Origin: a bacterium
GTDB lineage: Bacteria > Krumholzibacteriota > Krumholzibacteriia > LZORAL124-64-63
Direction: 5' to 3'
NCBI GenBank assembly: GCA_016712675.1
Contig: JADJQR010000001.1
Location: 4,402,001 to 4,466,000 of the forward strand
DNA: 64,000 nucleotides
Shown here: positions 7,574 to 15,859 of the stretch, piece by piece
Layout: each line of letters starts with the position of its first letter
How positions within the stretch are numbered: position 1 is the first letter of the stretch
Notes under the pieces: generated by a model
Told to the model about the DNA's origin: nothing
Databases searched by the model: none
The model's input: the letters and a program-made list of their open reading frames with translations, nothing else
Position numbers and translations under genes: made by a program

Positions 7574-8155
7574 TCATCTATAGACCGCCTTCACGCTCCC
7601 CCAGCTTGCGGATGCCTGTCCGACGAGAGGATTGTATTCAATTCTCAGAATCGGAGGGTTATCAAATTCAAGTTGGGGAGTCTGGCACGTTGGGCAAGCA
7701 TGCCCTGATGCTGCACAAACCTGATAGAATATCCACAGGCGATACCAGAACTCAAGTTCGACCTGGGCGCGACCATCATTGAATACGGTCTCTGAGTGAA
7801 GCGTATCCGCGATCGCAAATGAACCGTCATCACTCAAATTCCACGCAGTTCCGAGGCGCGCTCCATCGTCCGATGAGATCAGCAAATACATCTCGGGGGG
7901 ATAGCTCTGGGGGTTAAGGCACAAGTCGGTTGCATCAAACTCACCTTCGTCAACCAGTGCAGCTCTGGAATGGCCCGACGCCGAAATCGTGATAGATACT
8001 GCGCCCGTGACTGCCGTTCCCAGGTCAATGTCGAGTTGGTTGACTCTATTATCGATTGGAATCTCAGTCTCGAATGTGTCGCCAAGACAAACAGAATCTG
8101 ATATCGCAGCTGCCACGATGAGCGCGACGATCATGAGCGGTCTATGGCCTTGCAT
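7574..8155 (-). CDS. Secreted protein with C-terminal tag (cassette 24)
   Basis: The 193-residue protein starts at ATG 8153-8155 behind GGAGGGAGG. A signal peptide (MQGHRPLMIVALIVAAAISDSVCLG) precedes a beta-rich domain. A cysteine cluster, CAASGHACPTC, lies near residues 150-165. The C-terminus is SASWGSVKAVYR, nearly identical to the tail of the beta-helix protein of cassette 32 although the bodies are unrelated. Function unknown. Confidence 0.72.
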   Translation of the reverse strand: MQGHRPLMIVALIVAAAISDSVCLGDTFETEIPIDNRVNQLDIDLGTAVTGAVSITISASGHSRAALVDEGEFDATDLCLNPQSYPPEMYLLISSDDGARLGTAWNLSDDGSFAIADTLHSETVFNDGRAQVELEFWYRLWIFYQVCAASGHACPTCQTPQLEFDNPPILRIEYNPLVGQASASWGSVKAVYR

Positions 8156-8193
8156 GTGGACCTCCCTCCGAATGACGGGCAGCGGCTTCACTC

Positions 8194-8291
8194 GCCTAAC
8201 ACCAGCTTCAGCAGCGAAGACGGCTGGCGCGGCGCCTGCGCAAGCAGGCGACGTGACAGGCGGCTTCGTCTGCTGCAAGCTTTGGTTAGGC
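8194..8291 (-). repeat. attC of cassette 23 (main subtype, duplicate of 6699-6796)
   Basis: Left core CCTAAC at 8195-8200, right core GTTAGGC from 8285. It matches the attC of cassette 25 over its length, including AAGCTTTGG, so the whole cassette was copied with its site. Confidence 0.95.
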
Positions 8292-8353
8292 AATACCGCC
8301 TACCACGCCTGCTTCAGCCTACGCTCTCGCCGCACTTGGGTTGCCCCCCGACT

Positions 8354-8939
8354 TCACCGAAACAGGCCCTTAACCGCGCCGAATGCGCTGACTTCTGCGC
8401 TCACTGGACAGTTGCCCGCGTTGAGCGCCGCCACCGGCAGGTTGACATCGCCGGAAGCAACCCCTCCGAAGCGCGCAACGCCGTCACCCACCAGAACCGG
8501 CAGGCCGGCGGGCAGAGACGGCACCGAATACCCGCCGATGTGGAACTGGAGCTCCATCGATGCCGTGAGCAGGATCGACCAGGTCACGAGAACCACGGCC
8601 CCGTTCGCCGGAACCGGGAAGTCTGACGTGCCGAAGCACTCATAGAACTGCGGGGCTCCCGAGATGGGCTCGACGCCACAGAGGGTGTTGTACGTGGTTG
8701 ACAATACGAAATGCGGAGCCCCTGTCATGGAGACCGAGCACTCGAAGCCGTCCGTGGGGACGGCCAGATTCATCACAATGAGAAAGGCCGTCACCGGCTG
8801 GAACGGAGCGGCCGTCATGCAGTTTATGTTTCCATCCGTGTCGAAGTAGACTCCGAACGAATCAGCGTCCGGATCGAGACCGGCCCCTTGCAACCGGCGC
8901 CACCAAGACCAACAGCAGCAGAGCCACAAGTGTTTTCAC
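8354..8939 (-). pseudogene. Frameshifted copy of the tagged secreted protein (cassette 23)
   Basis: The sequence matches 6859-7443 except for one extra C in the run at 8882-8886. The insertion falls at the end of the signal peptide. From the GTG at 8937-8939 the frame becomes nonsense after MKTLVALLLLVLVAPVAR, although the rest of the gene remains intact in the other frame. No other difference was noticed, so the duplication and the mutation look recent. Confidence 0.85.
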
Positions 8940-8967
8940 TGCGGTCTCCCCCTTGTCTGTGATTCCT

Positions 8968-9065
8968 GCCTAACGCCTTGCTTCAGCAGTGGGCGCGGTT
9001 GGCGCGGGCCGTGCTCTGCACGGACCGTGACGACCGTGACCATCTGCTGCAAGCAGAGGTTAGCA
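8968..9065 (-). repeat. attC of cassette 22 (GC-loop subtype)
   Basis: Left core CCTAAC at 8969-8974, right core GTTAGCA from 9059; ends AAGCAGAGG rather than AAGCTCTGG. Confidence 0.94.
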
Positions 9066-9108
9066 GGCAATTGTTGGGCGAGCGCACCCTTGTGCAACTC
9101 CATAGCAT

Positions 9109-9777
9109 CTAGCGTCTGCTTGGGCTGTGGCCGGGGAACGCGTCCCGCCGCGTTGGAATTGCACCGTCGTTAGCCAACTTGTCGATGGTCTTTCCACACG
9201 CAGACCGGATCAGATCGTGCCAGCTCGCGTAGGCATTCCCTGATGACTGCGCGGTTGCGTACCATACGACGTTACCGCGTTCTACGGAATACAAAGATGA
9301 CGCATATGTCGCCCATGGCTTGCTGATGCTGTAGCCGCCCGAGGTGGTCGTTGTTGACGATCCAAACACCGAATTGCCGGCTACTGATGCGCTGCCAGTG
9401 GTGTGTGAGGTTTGTGGAATGTAACTCGACTGCGTTCCGGAATTGGTCGGCTGGACTACTAGTACGCCATCAATACCGTTCGCTGCAAGAACCTGCATCA
9501 TCTCCTCGCTGCTATACTGCCGTCCCGGAAAGAACAAATCGAGTGCTCTGACGCATTCGCTCACAGAAACGGCCGCTATCTTTTCACACAACTTATCTTC
9601 CGCCACTTCGCGGTTGTCGAGATCTTGGAAATTCCCATGCACCAAGATCTTCCGAAATGGATTGCCAACAATCGCTGGATCGACTCGCGATGTCATCTTC
9701 GTACTCGCGCAACCGGCAATAGCCAAGAAGACACCCAACAACAGCAACGAGCCGCATGGTCTCATTTCGCGAATCAT
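9109..9777 (-). CDS. Lipoprotein of unknown function (cassette 22)
   Basis: The 222-residue protein has a lipoprotein signal (LLLLGVFLAIAGC, lipobox Ile-Ala-Gly-Cys) after MIREMRPCGS. The body has a FRKILVHGNFQDLDNREVAE strand-helix start, a central low-complexity segment rich in Ser, Thr and Gly, and a helical end. The layout resembles small DUF4136-like lipoproteins, but I cannot assign it. It is probably anchored in the outer membrane. The start at 9777 was chosen because upstream frames run into the attC. Confidence 0.65.
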   Translation of the reverse strand: MIREMRPCGSLLLLGVFLAIAGCASTKMTSRVDPAIVGNPFRKILVHGNFQDLDNREVAEDKLCEKIAAVSVSECVRALDLFFPGRQYSSEEMMQVLAANGIDGVLVVQPTNSGTQSSYIPQTSHTTGSASVAGNSVFGSSTTTTSGGYSISKPWATYASSLYSVERGNVVWYATAQSSGNAYASWHDLIRSACGKTIDKLANDGAIPTRRDAFPGHSPSRR

Positions 9778-9807
9778 GCTTTCTCCCTCGCGCGGATACG
9801 GCCTGCT

Positions 9808-9905
9808 AGCTAACACCAGCTTCAGCAGCGAAGACGGCTGGCGCGGCGCCTGCGCAAGCAGGCGACGTGACAGGCGGCTTCGTCTGCTGCAAGCTCTGGT
9901 TATGT
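9808..9905 (-). repeat. attC of cassette 21 (main subtype)
   Basis: Left core GCTAAC at 9809-9814, right core GTTATGT from 9899. Identical to the site at 12101-12198 of the duplicate cassette. Confidence 0.95.
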
Positions 9906-9914
9906 TTCCGCGCA

Positions 9915-10454
9915 CTATTCGTGTTTGCCCGCCTTCAGGATGCTCTCCCGGCGCCATTGAACCACGGAATCAATCCAAAGGGCGCGCGCTTGTTCGTCGG
10001 TGAATTCGTGCGACCGCAACAAGTCTTGCCGTTGCTGCGCATTAGTACACGCGCGGTACTCGCTTCGTGCCGTCTTAAATTGGTCTAGTGGCAACACCCT
10101 TTCCACCCATGAATGCAGCGCCGCCAAGAGGCTGAGTTCCTCGTCACCGTATATGTCAAGCGGCCGTGCCCCAAGGTGATCCGGGTGTTCGGCGCCAAGA
10201 AAGAAGGCGCGGGGCTTCGGCGGTACGTGCTCTTCGTCTGCCGCGGAGCTCATGACCTGCATTCTGCCGTCCAAACAGAATCCCCATGAGATTCCATTTG
10301 CGTCAACGATTCGACCACCGAGAGTTCCGCCGTCAAGATAGATGTCGAAAGAAGTCACCTCGCATGGACAGATAAGCCCGCCCAGAGGTGGATCTGCCAC
10401 AGCAGCAGTAGTTGCACATATTGCAATCACGACCAACAAGCCGATGGCGTTCAT
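9915..10454 (-). CDS. Secreted protein, copy 1 (cassette 21)
   Basis: The 179-residue protein starts at ATG 10452-10454 behind GGAGG. Signal peptide MNAIGLLVVIAICATTAAVA precedes DPPLGGLICPCEVTSFDIYL. The second half is helical (LSLLAALHSWVERVLPLDQF, QQRQDLLRSHEFTDEQARAL). A similar CPCG start and helical second half occur in the product at 14266-14910, so they may be distant relatives. The protein sequence is identical to that at 12208-12747. Function unknown. Confidence 0.7.
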   Translation of the reverse strand: MNAIGLLVVIAICATTAAVADPPLGGLICPCEVTSFDIYLDGGTLGGRIVDANGISWGFCLDGRMQVMSSAADEEHVPPKPRAFFLGAEHPDHLGARPLDIYGDEELSLLAALHSWVERVLPLDQFKTARSEYRACTNAQQRQDLLRSHEFTDEQARALWIDSVVQWRRESILKAGKHE

Positions 10455-10470
10455 GCCACCTCCTCGGCAA

Positions 10471-10568
10471 ACATAACACCAGCTTCAGCAGCGAAGACGG
10501 CTGGCGCGGCGCCTGCGCAAGCAGGCGACGTGACAGGCGGCTTCGTCTGCTGCAAGCGACTGTTAGGT
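10471..10568 (-). repeat. attC of cassette 20 (main subtype)
   Basis: Left core CATAAC at 10472-10477, right core GTTAGGT from 10562; ends AAGCGACTG. Confidence 0.95.
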
Positions 10569-11287
10569 GCGTGCATTCGGCCCCAGACTACAGGTAGGGC
10601 CCGATGCGGCGCACCTCTGTGAGTTTACGCCTGCCGCAAGCCACAATCAATGCCCTTGCCCACAGCGGCAGCGGAACGACCGCCTCGCCCGAAGAGCGCA
10701 TCAACGCCCGACCCCGGCCCGACGCCCGATAAGCCCGCCCGGTTCAGGGCGATTTCGGTGGTCGCAACACGTCTGCGCCCCCGAATCCCGCCGGCCAGGA
10801 GCAACTTCGGCCGCCGCAACACGACAACGCCGCCGAATCCCGCCTGGTCCTTCCCTCGCCGTCCGTCTGGGGCAAAACAACGCCAGGAACAACCTCGAAG
10901 CCAAGAACTCGGCGAGCTCAGCGCGCTTGGAATCATGTACCCGCCGGATCCACCGCGGTGGTCGTGGCAGCTGACAGCCGGAAGTGACCCCGACCCAGGC
11001 AATTGAAGGGACCTCAGATTCCAGGCCGGCCCGAGGTGATTCCACCTGCCAGGCGAAAGTCGCGACTCCAGGCTCCAGGACAATCCGGGATGATTCCGCC
11101 AGCCGGGCGATGGAGGCGGCCTCAGATTCCTACCGGCGATGGGCAATGCCAAGGCCACAAGCTCAATGACACGAAGATGGCGTGCGGCCGCGAGCCCATG
11201 TGCCGTGATTCGCACGGCGGCTGTGGTAAGCCTATTCGCTCAGCCAGGCGCAACTTCCAACCCAACATTTCGCGATGCTTCCTAGCA
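10569..11287 (-). other. ORF-less cassette, family C copy 1 (cassette 20)
   Basis: About 720 bases without a credible gene. It aligns along its length with 15043-15760, 15860-16580 and 19622-20339. One-base length differences between copies (around 10730-10745 here against 15205-15220) break any shared reading frame, so the long open frames on both strands are composition artefacts. It contains a degenerate tandem repeat of about 52-54 bases. It may specify a structured RNA or be a filler cassette. Confidence 0.65.
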
Positions 11288-11384
11288 ACCTAACACCAGC
11301 TTCAGCAGTGGGCGCGGTTGGCGCGGGCCGTGCTTTGCACGGACCGTGACGACCGTGACCATCTGCTGCAAGCAGAGGTTAGCG
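11288..11384 (-). repeat. attC of cassette 19 (GC-loop subtype)
   Basis: Left core CCTAAC at 11289-11294, right core GTTAGCG from 11378; TTT-capped CCGTGC/GCACGG centre. Confidence 0.94.
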
Positions 11385-11410
11385 TACCAACGACCGAACA
11401 ATGTCCGGTC

Positions 11411-12037
11411 TTACCATTGGCGCGTTCTTACTCCCCAGATAATCAAAGCAGGGAATCTCGACCCGGCTAGATCCTCCTTGCGAACACCAGCGTTGAATGC
11501 CTTGTCGAGTGCGACGATCTCCGGGCTGATAGCGCAGATACGCATCCGAGGCCCGGGCGCTGGCCACAGACCGTCTTGTGCGTACTGCAATGCTGCGCAA
11601 AAGATCGGCTGCTTTGCGAGTGAGATTCGCATCTCGTTCTTTCCGTCGTCATCTTGGAGGATCGCGTCATCGGTGAATGAAATGCCCAACCCGGACATCG
11701 CAACGCGGCCGAATGCGATCGGAACAAGCCAGTACAGCTTTTCGGCGGTAACCTCATCGACTCCGTCGGCAATGAGTCTCCGTGTGATGCGACCCACCGA
11801 AACCGTGTCCGCCGTGCCAATGGCCGCCTCCAGACGCCGAATCAGAGTAACCATGTCGTCAGACCGCGATGGGTCCATCGTATCCACGTGCGGGGCATCC
11901 CCGAGCACATGCGTCGCACTATCGCTTGGGGCTCGGCGTACGAAAGTAACGAGTCCGTCACTATTGAGCTGCGAGAGTGCGATTCCAGATGCCGCAACAA
12001 CGCAGAGTCCAGACCATGCGCAAATGAACCGACTCAT
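11411..12037 (-). CDS. Exported hypothetical protein (cassette 19)
   Basis: The 208-residue protein starts at ATG 12035-12037. It has a signal or anchor segment (MSRFICAWSGLCVVAASGIA). The body has an acidic middle (LGDAPHVDTMDPSRSDDMV) and a region DDDGKNEMRISLAKQPIFC. There is no familiar motif and no C-terminal tag. It is likely periplasmic or membrane-anchored. Confidence 0.6.
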   Translation of the reverse strand: MSRFICAWSGLCVVAASGIALSQLNSDGLVTFVRRAPSDSATHVLGDAPHVDTMDPSRSDDMVTLIRRLEAAIGTADTVSVGRITRRLIADGVDEVTAEKLYWLVPIAFGRVAMSGLGISFTDDAILQDDDGKNEMRISLAKQPIFCAALQYAQDGLWPAPGPRMRICAISPEIVALDKAFNAGVRKEDLAGSRFPALIIWGVRTRQW

Positions 12038-12100
12038 AGAAACACCCCAATCGCCCGGCCTGTGGTCATCTTGGCTATCCGTGGAGCCGCTCCTGGATCC

Positions 12101-12198
12101 CGCTAACACCAGCTTCAGCAGCGAAGACGGCTGGCGCGGCGCCTGCGCAAGCAGGCGACGTGACAGGCGGCTTCGTCTGCTGCAAGCTCTGGTTATGT
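12101..12198 (-). repeat. attC of cassette 18 (main subtype)
   Basis: Left core GCTAAC at 12102-12107, right core GTTATGT from 12192; duplicate of 9808-9905. Confidence 0.95.
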
Positions 12199-12207
12199 TT
12201 CCGCGCA

Positions 12208-12747
12208 CTATTCGTGTTTGCCCGCCTTCAGGATGCTCTCCCGGCGCCATTGAACCACGGAATCAATCCAAAGGGCGCGCGCTTGTTCGTCGGTGAATTC
12301 GTGCGACCGCAACAAGTCTTGCCGTTGCTGCGCATTAGTACACGCGCGGTACTCGCTTCGTGCCGTCTTAAATTGGTCTAGTGGCAACACCCTTTCCACC
12401 CATGAATGCAGCGCCGCCAAGAGGCTGAGTTCCTCGTCACCGTATATGTCAAGCGGCCGTGCCCCAAGGTGATCCGGGTGTTCGGCGCCAAGAAAGAAGG
12501 CGCGGGGCTTCGGCGGTACGTGCTCTTCGTCTGCCGCGGAGCTCATGACCTGCATTCTGCCGTCCAAACAGAATCCCCATGAGATTCCATTTGCGTCAAC
12601 GATTCGACCACCGAGAGTTCCGCCGTCAAGATAGATGTCGAAAGAAGTCACCTCGCATGGACAGATAAGCCCGCCCAGAGGTGGATCTGCCACAGCAGCA
12701 GTAGTTGCACATATTGCAATCACGACCAACAAGCCGATGGCGTTCAT
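12208..12747 (-). CDS. Secreted protein, copy 2 (cassette 18)
   Basis: Identical in protein sequence to the product of 9915-10454, with the same ATG, ribosome binding site, signal peptide (MNAIGLLVVIAICATTAAVA) and attC. The two cassettes are separated by two unrelated cassettes, so this is not a simple tandem duplication. It is consistent with excision and re-insertion of a second cassette copy. Confidence 0.72.
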   Translation of the reverse strand: MNAIGLLVVIAICATTAAVADPPLGGLICPCEVTSFDIYLDGGTLGGRIVDANGISWGFCLDGRMQVMSSAADEEHVPPKPRAFFLGAEHPDHLGARPLDIYGDEELSLLAALHSWVERVLPLDQFKTARSEYRACTNAQQRQDLLRSHEFTDEQARALWIDSVVQWRRESILKAGKHE

Positions 12748-12763
12748 GCCACCTCCTCGGCAA

Positions 12764-12861
12764 ACATAACACGGGCTTCAGCAGCGAAGACGGCTGGCGC
12801 GGCGCCTGCGCAAGCAGGCGACGTGACAGGCGGCTTCGTCTGCTGCAAGCTCTGGTTAGGC
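12764..12861 (-). repeat. attC of cassette 17 (main subtype)
   Basis: Left core CATAAC at 12765-12770 followed by ACGGGCTTCAGCAG, a small variation of the L box; right core GTTAGGC from 12855. Confidence 0.94.
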
Positions 12862-12891
12862 AACATCGGCCGCTCCTTAAGCATGAAACAC

Positions 12892-13212
12892 TCATATCTG
12901 GTGCGGTTGGGCACCGGTCTTCCCACTTTCCGCAATTGGCGCGGCTGCACTGACGGAGAACAGCGCAAAGTGAATCAGGAAGGCAACAACAAGCCCTGGT
13001 GGAACTAGCCACCACAGATGAGGTCGTAGAACCGCCGAACCAATCGTCGCCACCAAGACAGGCGTCTGCAGAAATATGGCGGCGATCGAGCGACGAAAGT
13101 CGGCCCTCAACGGTGCGTTGCACTGCGGACATGGAAATCGTTGGGAACGTGCGCCCCAAAAATCGTGCAGCGAGAAGTGGTGGCCACAAGACGGGCAATT
13201 CTTCGCAGACAT
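12892..13212 (-). CDS. Zinc-ribbon membrane protein (cassette 17)
   Basis: The 106-residue protein starts at ATG 13210-13212 with GAGAAGG upstream. Two CxxC knuckles (CPSCGHHFSLHD and CPQCNAPLR) form an N-terminal zinc ribbon. Two hydrophobic helices follow (IAAIFLQTPVLVATIGSAVL and WWLVPPGLVVAFLIHFALF). Similar small zinc-ribbon/two-helix proteins are common in bacteria without a fixed role. It is likely an inner-membrane protein. Confidence 0.7.
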   Translation of the reverse strand: MSAKNCPSCGHHFSLHDFWGARSQRFPCPQCNAPLRADFRRSIAAIFLQTPVLVATIGSAVLRPHLWWLVPPGLVVAFLIHFALFSVSAAAPIAESGKTGAQPHQI

Positions 13213-13303
13213 TGGTGACCTTCTCTCGTGTCACTTTGCGTGAGCCAGTGCATGGACAATGACGCCAGTCGCGCCACCGATTCCGAGATCACACTTCACG
13301 TTC

Positions 13304-13402
13304 GCCTAACACCCAGCTTCAGCAGCGAAGACGTCTGGCGCGGCGCCTGCGCAAGCAGGCGACGTGACAGGCGGCTTCGTCTGCTGCAAGCTCTGGTTAG
13401 GC
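13304..13402 (-). repeat. attC of cassette 16 (main subtype, GACGTC variant)
   Basis: Left core CCTAAC at 13305-13310, then ACACCCAGC with one extra C; right core GTTAGGC from 13396; centre CGCCTGC/GCAGGCG. Confidence 0.94.
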
Positions 13403-13422
13403 AACACTACTCCCTGCGCGCA

Positions 13423-14145
13423 TTACTGTCTCTGCCTCTTGACTGCGCTCTCTACCTGCCACAGGAACTCCGCGTTGATTTCTTCGGGACCGATGCCCTC
13501 GGCGTCACCCGTATCCGGGAAGTAGCGGACGTAGTACGGCCCCAGTCCGCTGTCGGTCACCGACAGCACCAATGCAGGCCTTTGGCTGACTTCCAGCCAC
13601 GCGACCGGATGGGTGTACTCTGGATTGCATCCGCAAGCCTGGGCAACCACGTCTCTGATGTCGGGCAGGGCGCGTCCGGTCTTGTCGAAGACTCGAGCAG
13701 TGCCCCATTCCCAGCCCGCGTCATAGACAGCCGTTGCGGCATTGCAACTAATCGAATACGCATATGTCGTCATAGATTCGCCGAAAGTGGAAACGCGACT
13801 TAGCAGTACCTTTCGATCGCGATAAGTCACCGTCGTACTGTTTGAGTCGGGCGCGGTGAACATCCAGAACTCCGAGAGGAACCCGTTGTCGTAGTAGTGC
13901 GGGCCTTCACGTTCTACACAGGCCGCAATCAGGAGTCGATCAAACCAGAACTTTACGTCAAGAACAATGAAGCTATCAGGCACGGCAACTTCGCACTGGA
14001 CCGTGCGCCCATGTGCATTGTTGATGGTGCCGCGTATCGTTCCACCTACAACACCACGGCGTAGATGCTCTGCCGAGCACGGCTGCGCCACACCCACCAG
14101 TAGCAATGTTGCGCCAACCAGCGCCAGCAATTTCCTGAACGACAC
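13423..14145 (-). CDS. Secreted hypothetical protein (cassette 16)
   Basis: A GTG at 14143-14145 lies 5 bases after GGAGG and gives a signal peptide MSFRKLLALVGATLLLVGVA; an earlier TTG would overlap the ribosome binding site. The 240-residue product is beta-rich, with four or more cysteines in the mature part (e.g. AQACGCNPEYTHP), suggesting disulfides. No C-terminal tag is present. Function unknown. Confidence 0.65.
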   Translation of the reverse strand: MSFRKLLALVGATLLLVGVAQPCSAEHLRRGVVGGTIRGTINNAHGRTVQCEVAVPDSFIVLDVKFWFDRLLIAACVEREGPHYYDNGFLSEFWMFTAPDSNSTTVTYRDRKVLLSRVSTFGESMTTYAYSISCNAATAVYDAGWEWGTARVFDKTGRALPDIRDVVAQACGCNPEYTHPVAWLEVSQRPALVLSVTDSGLGPYYVRYFPDTGDAEGIGPEEINAEFLWQVESAVKRQRQ

Positions 14146-14166
14146 CCACACCTCCAATGTACGCCG

Positions 14167-14262
14167 CGCTAACCACCCAGCAACAGCTTCAGCACCGGGC
14201 GCGGGCCGTGCTTTGCACGGACCGTGACGACCGTGACCATCTGCTGCAAGCTCTGGTTATGC
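14167..14262 (-). repeat. attC of cassette 15 (short variant)
   Basis: Left core GCTAAC at 14168-14173 and right core GTTATGC from 14256. It reads CCACCCAGCAACAGCTTCAGCACC in the left arm and lacks part of the inner left arm, giving a site a few bases shorter than the rest. Confidence 0.85.
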
Positions 14263-14265
14263 TAC

Positions 14266-14910
14266 TCATTGGCAACTTCCCGCGTGGTTTCGCGTCGAAT
14301 CGGCTGTCGAATACGGCCCCCAGTAGAAGACACGCCCTTGGCACGTGCATACATTTTCGAACACTTCCCGTTCGAAATCACTCTGCAGCTCCGCATACGG
14401 AAGTGCGAATATACGCGCCTGTTCTTCGCGCGACGTGTTGTTATCAAGCCACCTTTGAGCATCCGTGTAAGCCTGCCAAGCATTGATGACCCGCAAGAGC
14501 TCCAATGCGGGCCAGTCGCTCGGACTAGGGTTCACATACGCATTTGGCCCCTGGAGACGGCGAATCTCCGAATACAGCCAATGTGTATCCAGATAGCGCC
14601 AAATCTCGGCAACAAGCGCGGACTCCTCGGTGCTGCCATGCAGCACGACTACCGCTGCCGCGTCGGCGGGGTTGATGGAACCGATTCGGAACCCGCCATG
14701 CGGACGGCTCTTAGAAGGCCCGATAGAGATCTCTAAGGTGTCACCAACATCATTGATCAACTGAATGCCCGTGCCGCACGGACAAAGTGGGTCAAACGTT
14801 GCCCCAAGAGTCTTGATTCTCCCGAATGCGTGGATGCTGCCGACGCCCTCATCGCCCCGCGCAACGCCGCTGAGTACAGCAATGCAGAATGTAAGCACAA
14901 CGATGCGCAT
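14266..14910 (-). CDS. Secreted hypothetical protein (cassette 15)
   Basis: The 214-residue protein starts at ATG 14908-14910. Signal peptide MRIVVLTFCIAVLSGVARG; the mature part contains FDPLCPCGTGIQLI, a short beta region and a helical second half (WRYLDTHWLYSEIRRLQGP, LLRVINAWQAYTDAQRWLD). The CPCG element and the helical end recall the product of cassettes 18 and 21. Function unknown. Confidence 0.65.
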   Translation of the reverse strand: MRIVVLTFCIAVLSGVARGDEGVGSIHAFGRIKTLGATFDPLCPCGTGIQLINDVGDTLEISIGPSKSRPHGGFRIGSINPADAAAVVVLHGSTEESALVAEIWRYLDTHWLYSEIRRLQGPNAYVNPSPSDWPALELLRVINAWQAYTDAQRWLDNNTSREEQARIFALPYAELQSDFEREVFENVCTCQGRVFYWGPYSTADSTRNHAGSCQ

Positions 14911-14944
14911 CAGCGATGTGCCTCCTGCCCGTGAAGATCCCGAG

Positions 14945-15042
14945 GCATAACACACGCTTCAGCAGCGAAGACGTCTGGCGCGGCGCCTGCGCAAGCAGGC
15001 GACGTGACAGGCGGCTTCGTCTGCTGCAAGCGATTGTTAGGT
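14945..15042 (-). repeat. attC of cassette 14 (main subtype, GACGTC variant)
   Basis: Left core CATAAC at 14946-14951, right core GTTAGGT from 15036; ends AAGCGATTG, as does the site at 19524-19621. Confidence 0.95.
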
Positions 15043-15760
15043 GCGTACACTGGGCCCCAGACTACAGGTTGGGCCCGATGCGGCGCACCTCTCTGAGTGT
15101 ACGCCTGCCGCAAGCCACAATCAATGCCCTTGCCCACAGCGGCGGCGGAACGACCGCCTCGCCCGAAGAGCGCATCAACGCCCGACCCCAGCCCGGCGCC
15201 CGATAAGCCCACCCGTTCAGGGCAATTTCGGTGGCCGCAACACGTCTGCGCCCCCGAATCCCGCCTGCCAGAAGCAACTTCGGCCGCCGCAACACGCCTG
15301 CGCCGCCATATCCCGCCTGGTCCTTCCCTCGCCGTCCGTCTGGGGCAACTCAACGCCAAGAACAACCTCGAAGCCAAGAACTCGGCGAGCTCAGCGCGCT
15401 TGGAATCATGTACCCGCCAGATCCACCGCGGTGGTCGTGGCCGCTGACAGCCGGAAGTGACCCCGACCCGGGCGATTGAAGGGACCTCGGATTTCAGGCC
15501 GGCCCGAGGTGATTCCACCTGCCAGGCGAAAGTCACGACTCCAGGCTCCAGGACAATCCGGGATGATTCCGCCAGCCGGGCGATGGTGGCGGCCTCAGGT
15601 TCCTACCGGCGATGGGCAATGCCAAGGCCGCAAACTCAATGACACGAATATGATGTGCGGCCGCGCGCCCCTGCGCCGTGATCCGCACGGCGGCGGCGCG
15701 CAGCTTGTTTGCTCGGCCAGGCGAGACTTCCAACCCAACATTTTGCGATGCTTCCTAGCA
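15043..15760 (-). other. ORF-less cassette, family C copy 2 (cassette 14)
   Basis: No credible gene. Next to the attC, GCGTACACT (15043-15051) can pair with AGTGTACGC (15096-15104), enclosing a second GGGCCC/GGGCCC pairing. Degenerate repeats have starts at 15222 and 15274 (52 bases apart) and at 15459, 15511 and 15565 (52 and 54 apart), periods that do not keep a reading frame. It is closely similar to 10569-11287 and 19622-20339 and less so to 15860-16580. Confidence 0.65.
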
Positions 15761-15859
15761 ACCTAACACCTTGCTTCAGCAGCGAAGACGGCTGGCGCGG
15801 CGCCTGCGAAAGCAGGCGACGTGACAGGCGGCTTCGTCTGCTGCAAGCATTGGTTAGGT
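15761..15859 (-). repeat. attC of cassette 13 (main subtype)
   Basis: Left core CCTAAC at 15762-15767, right core GTTAGGT from 15853. The central loop reads CGAAAG around the CGCCTGC/GCAGGCG stem instead of the usual GCAA. Confidence 0.94.

Noticed and set aside
10569-11287. A 196-residue minus-strand frame in the ORF-less cassette as a real gene
   Set aside because: Frame-breaking indels in the three related cassettes, no ribosome binding site and no recognisable domain.
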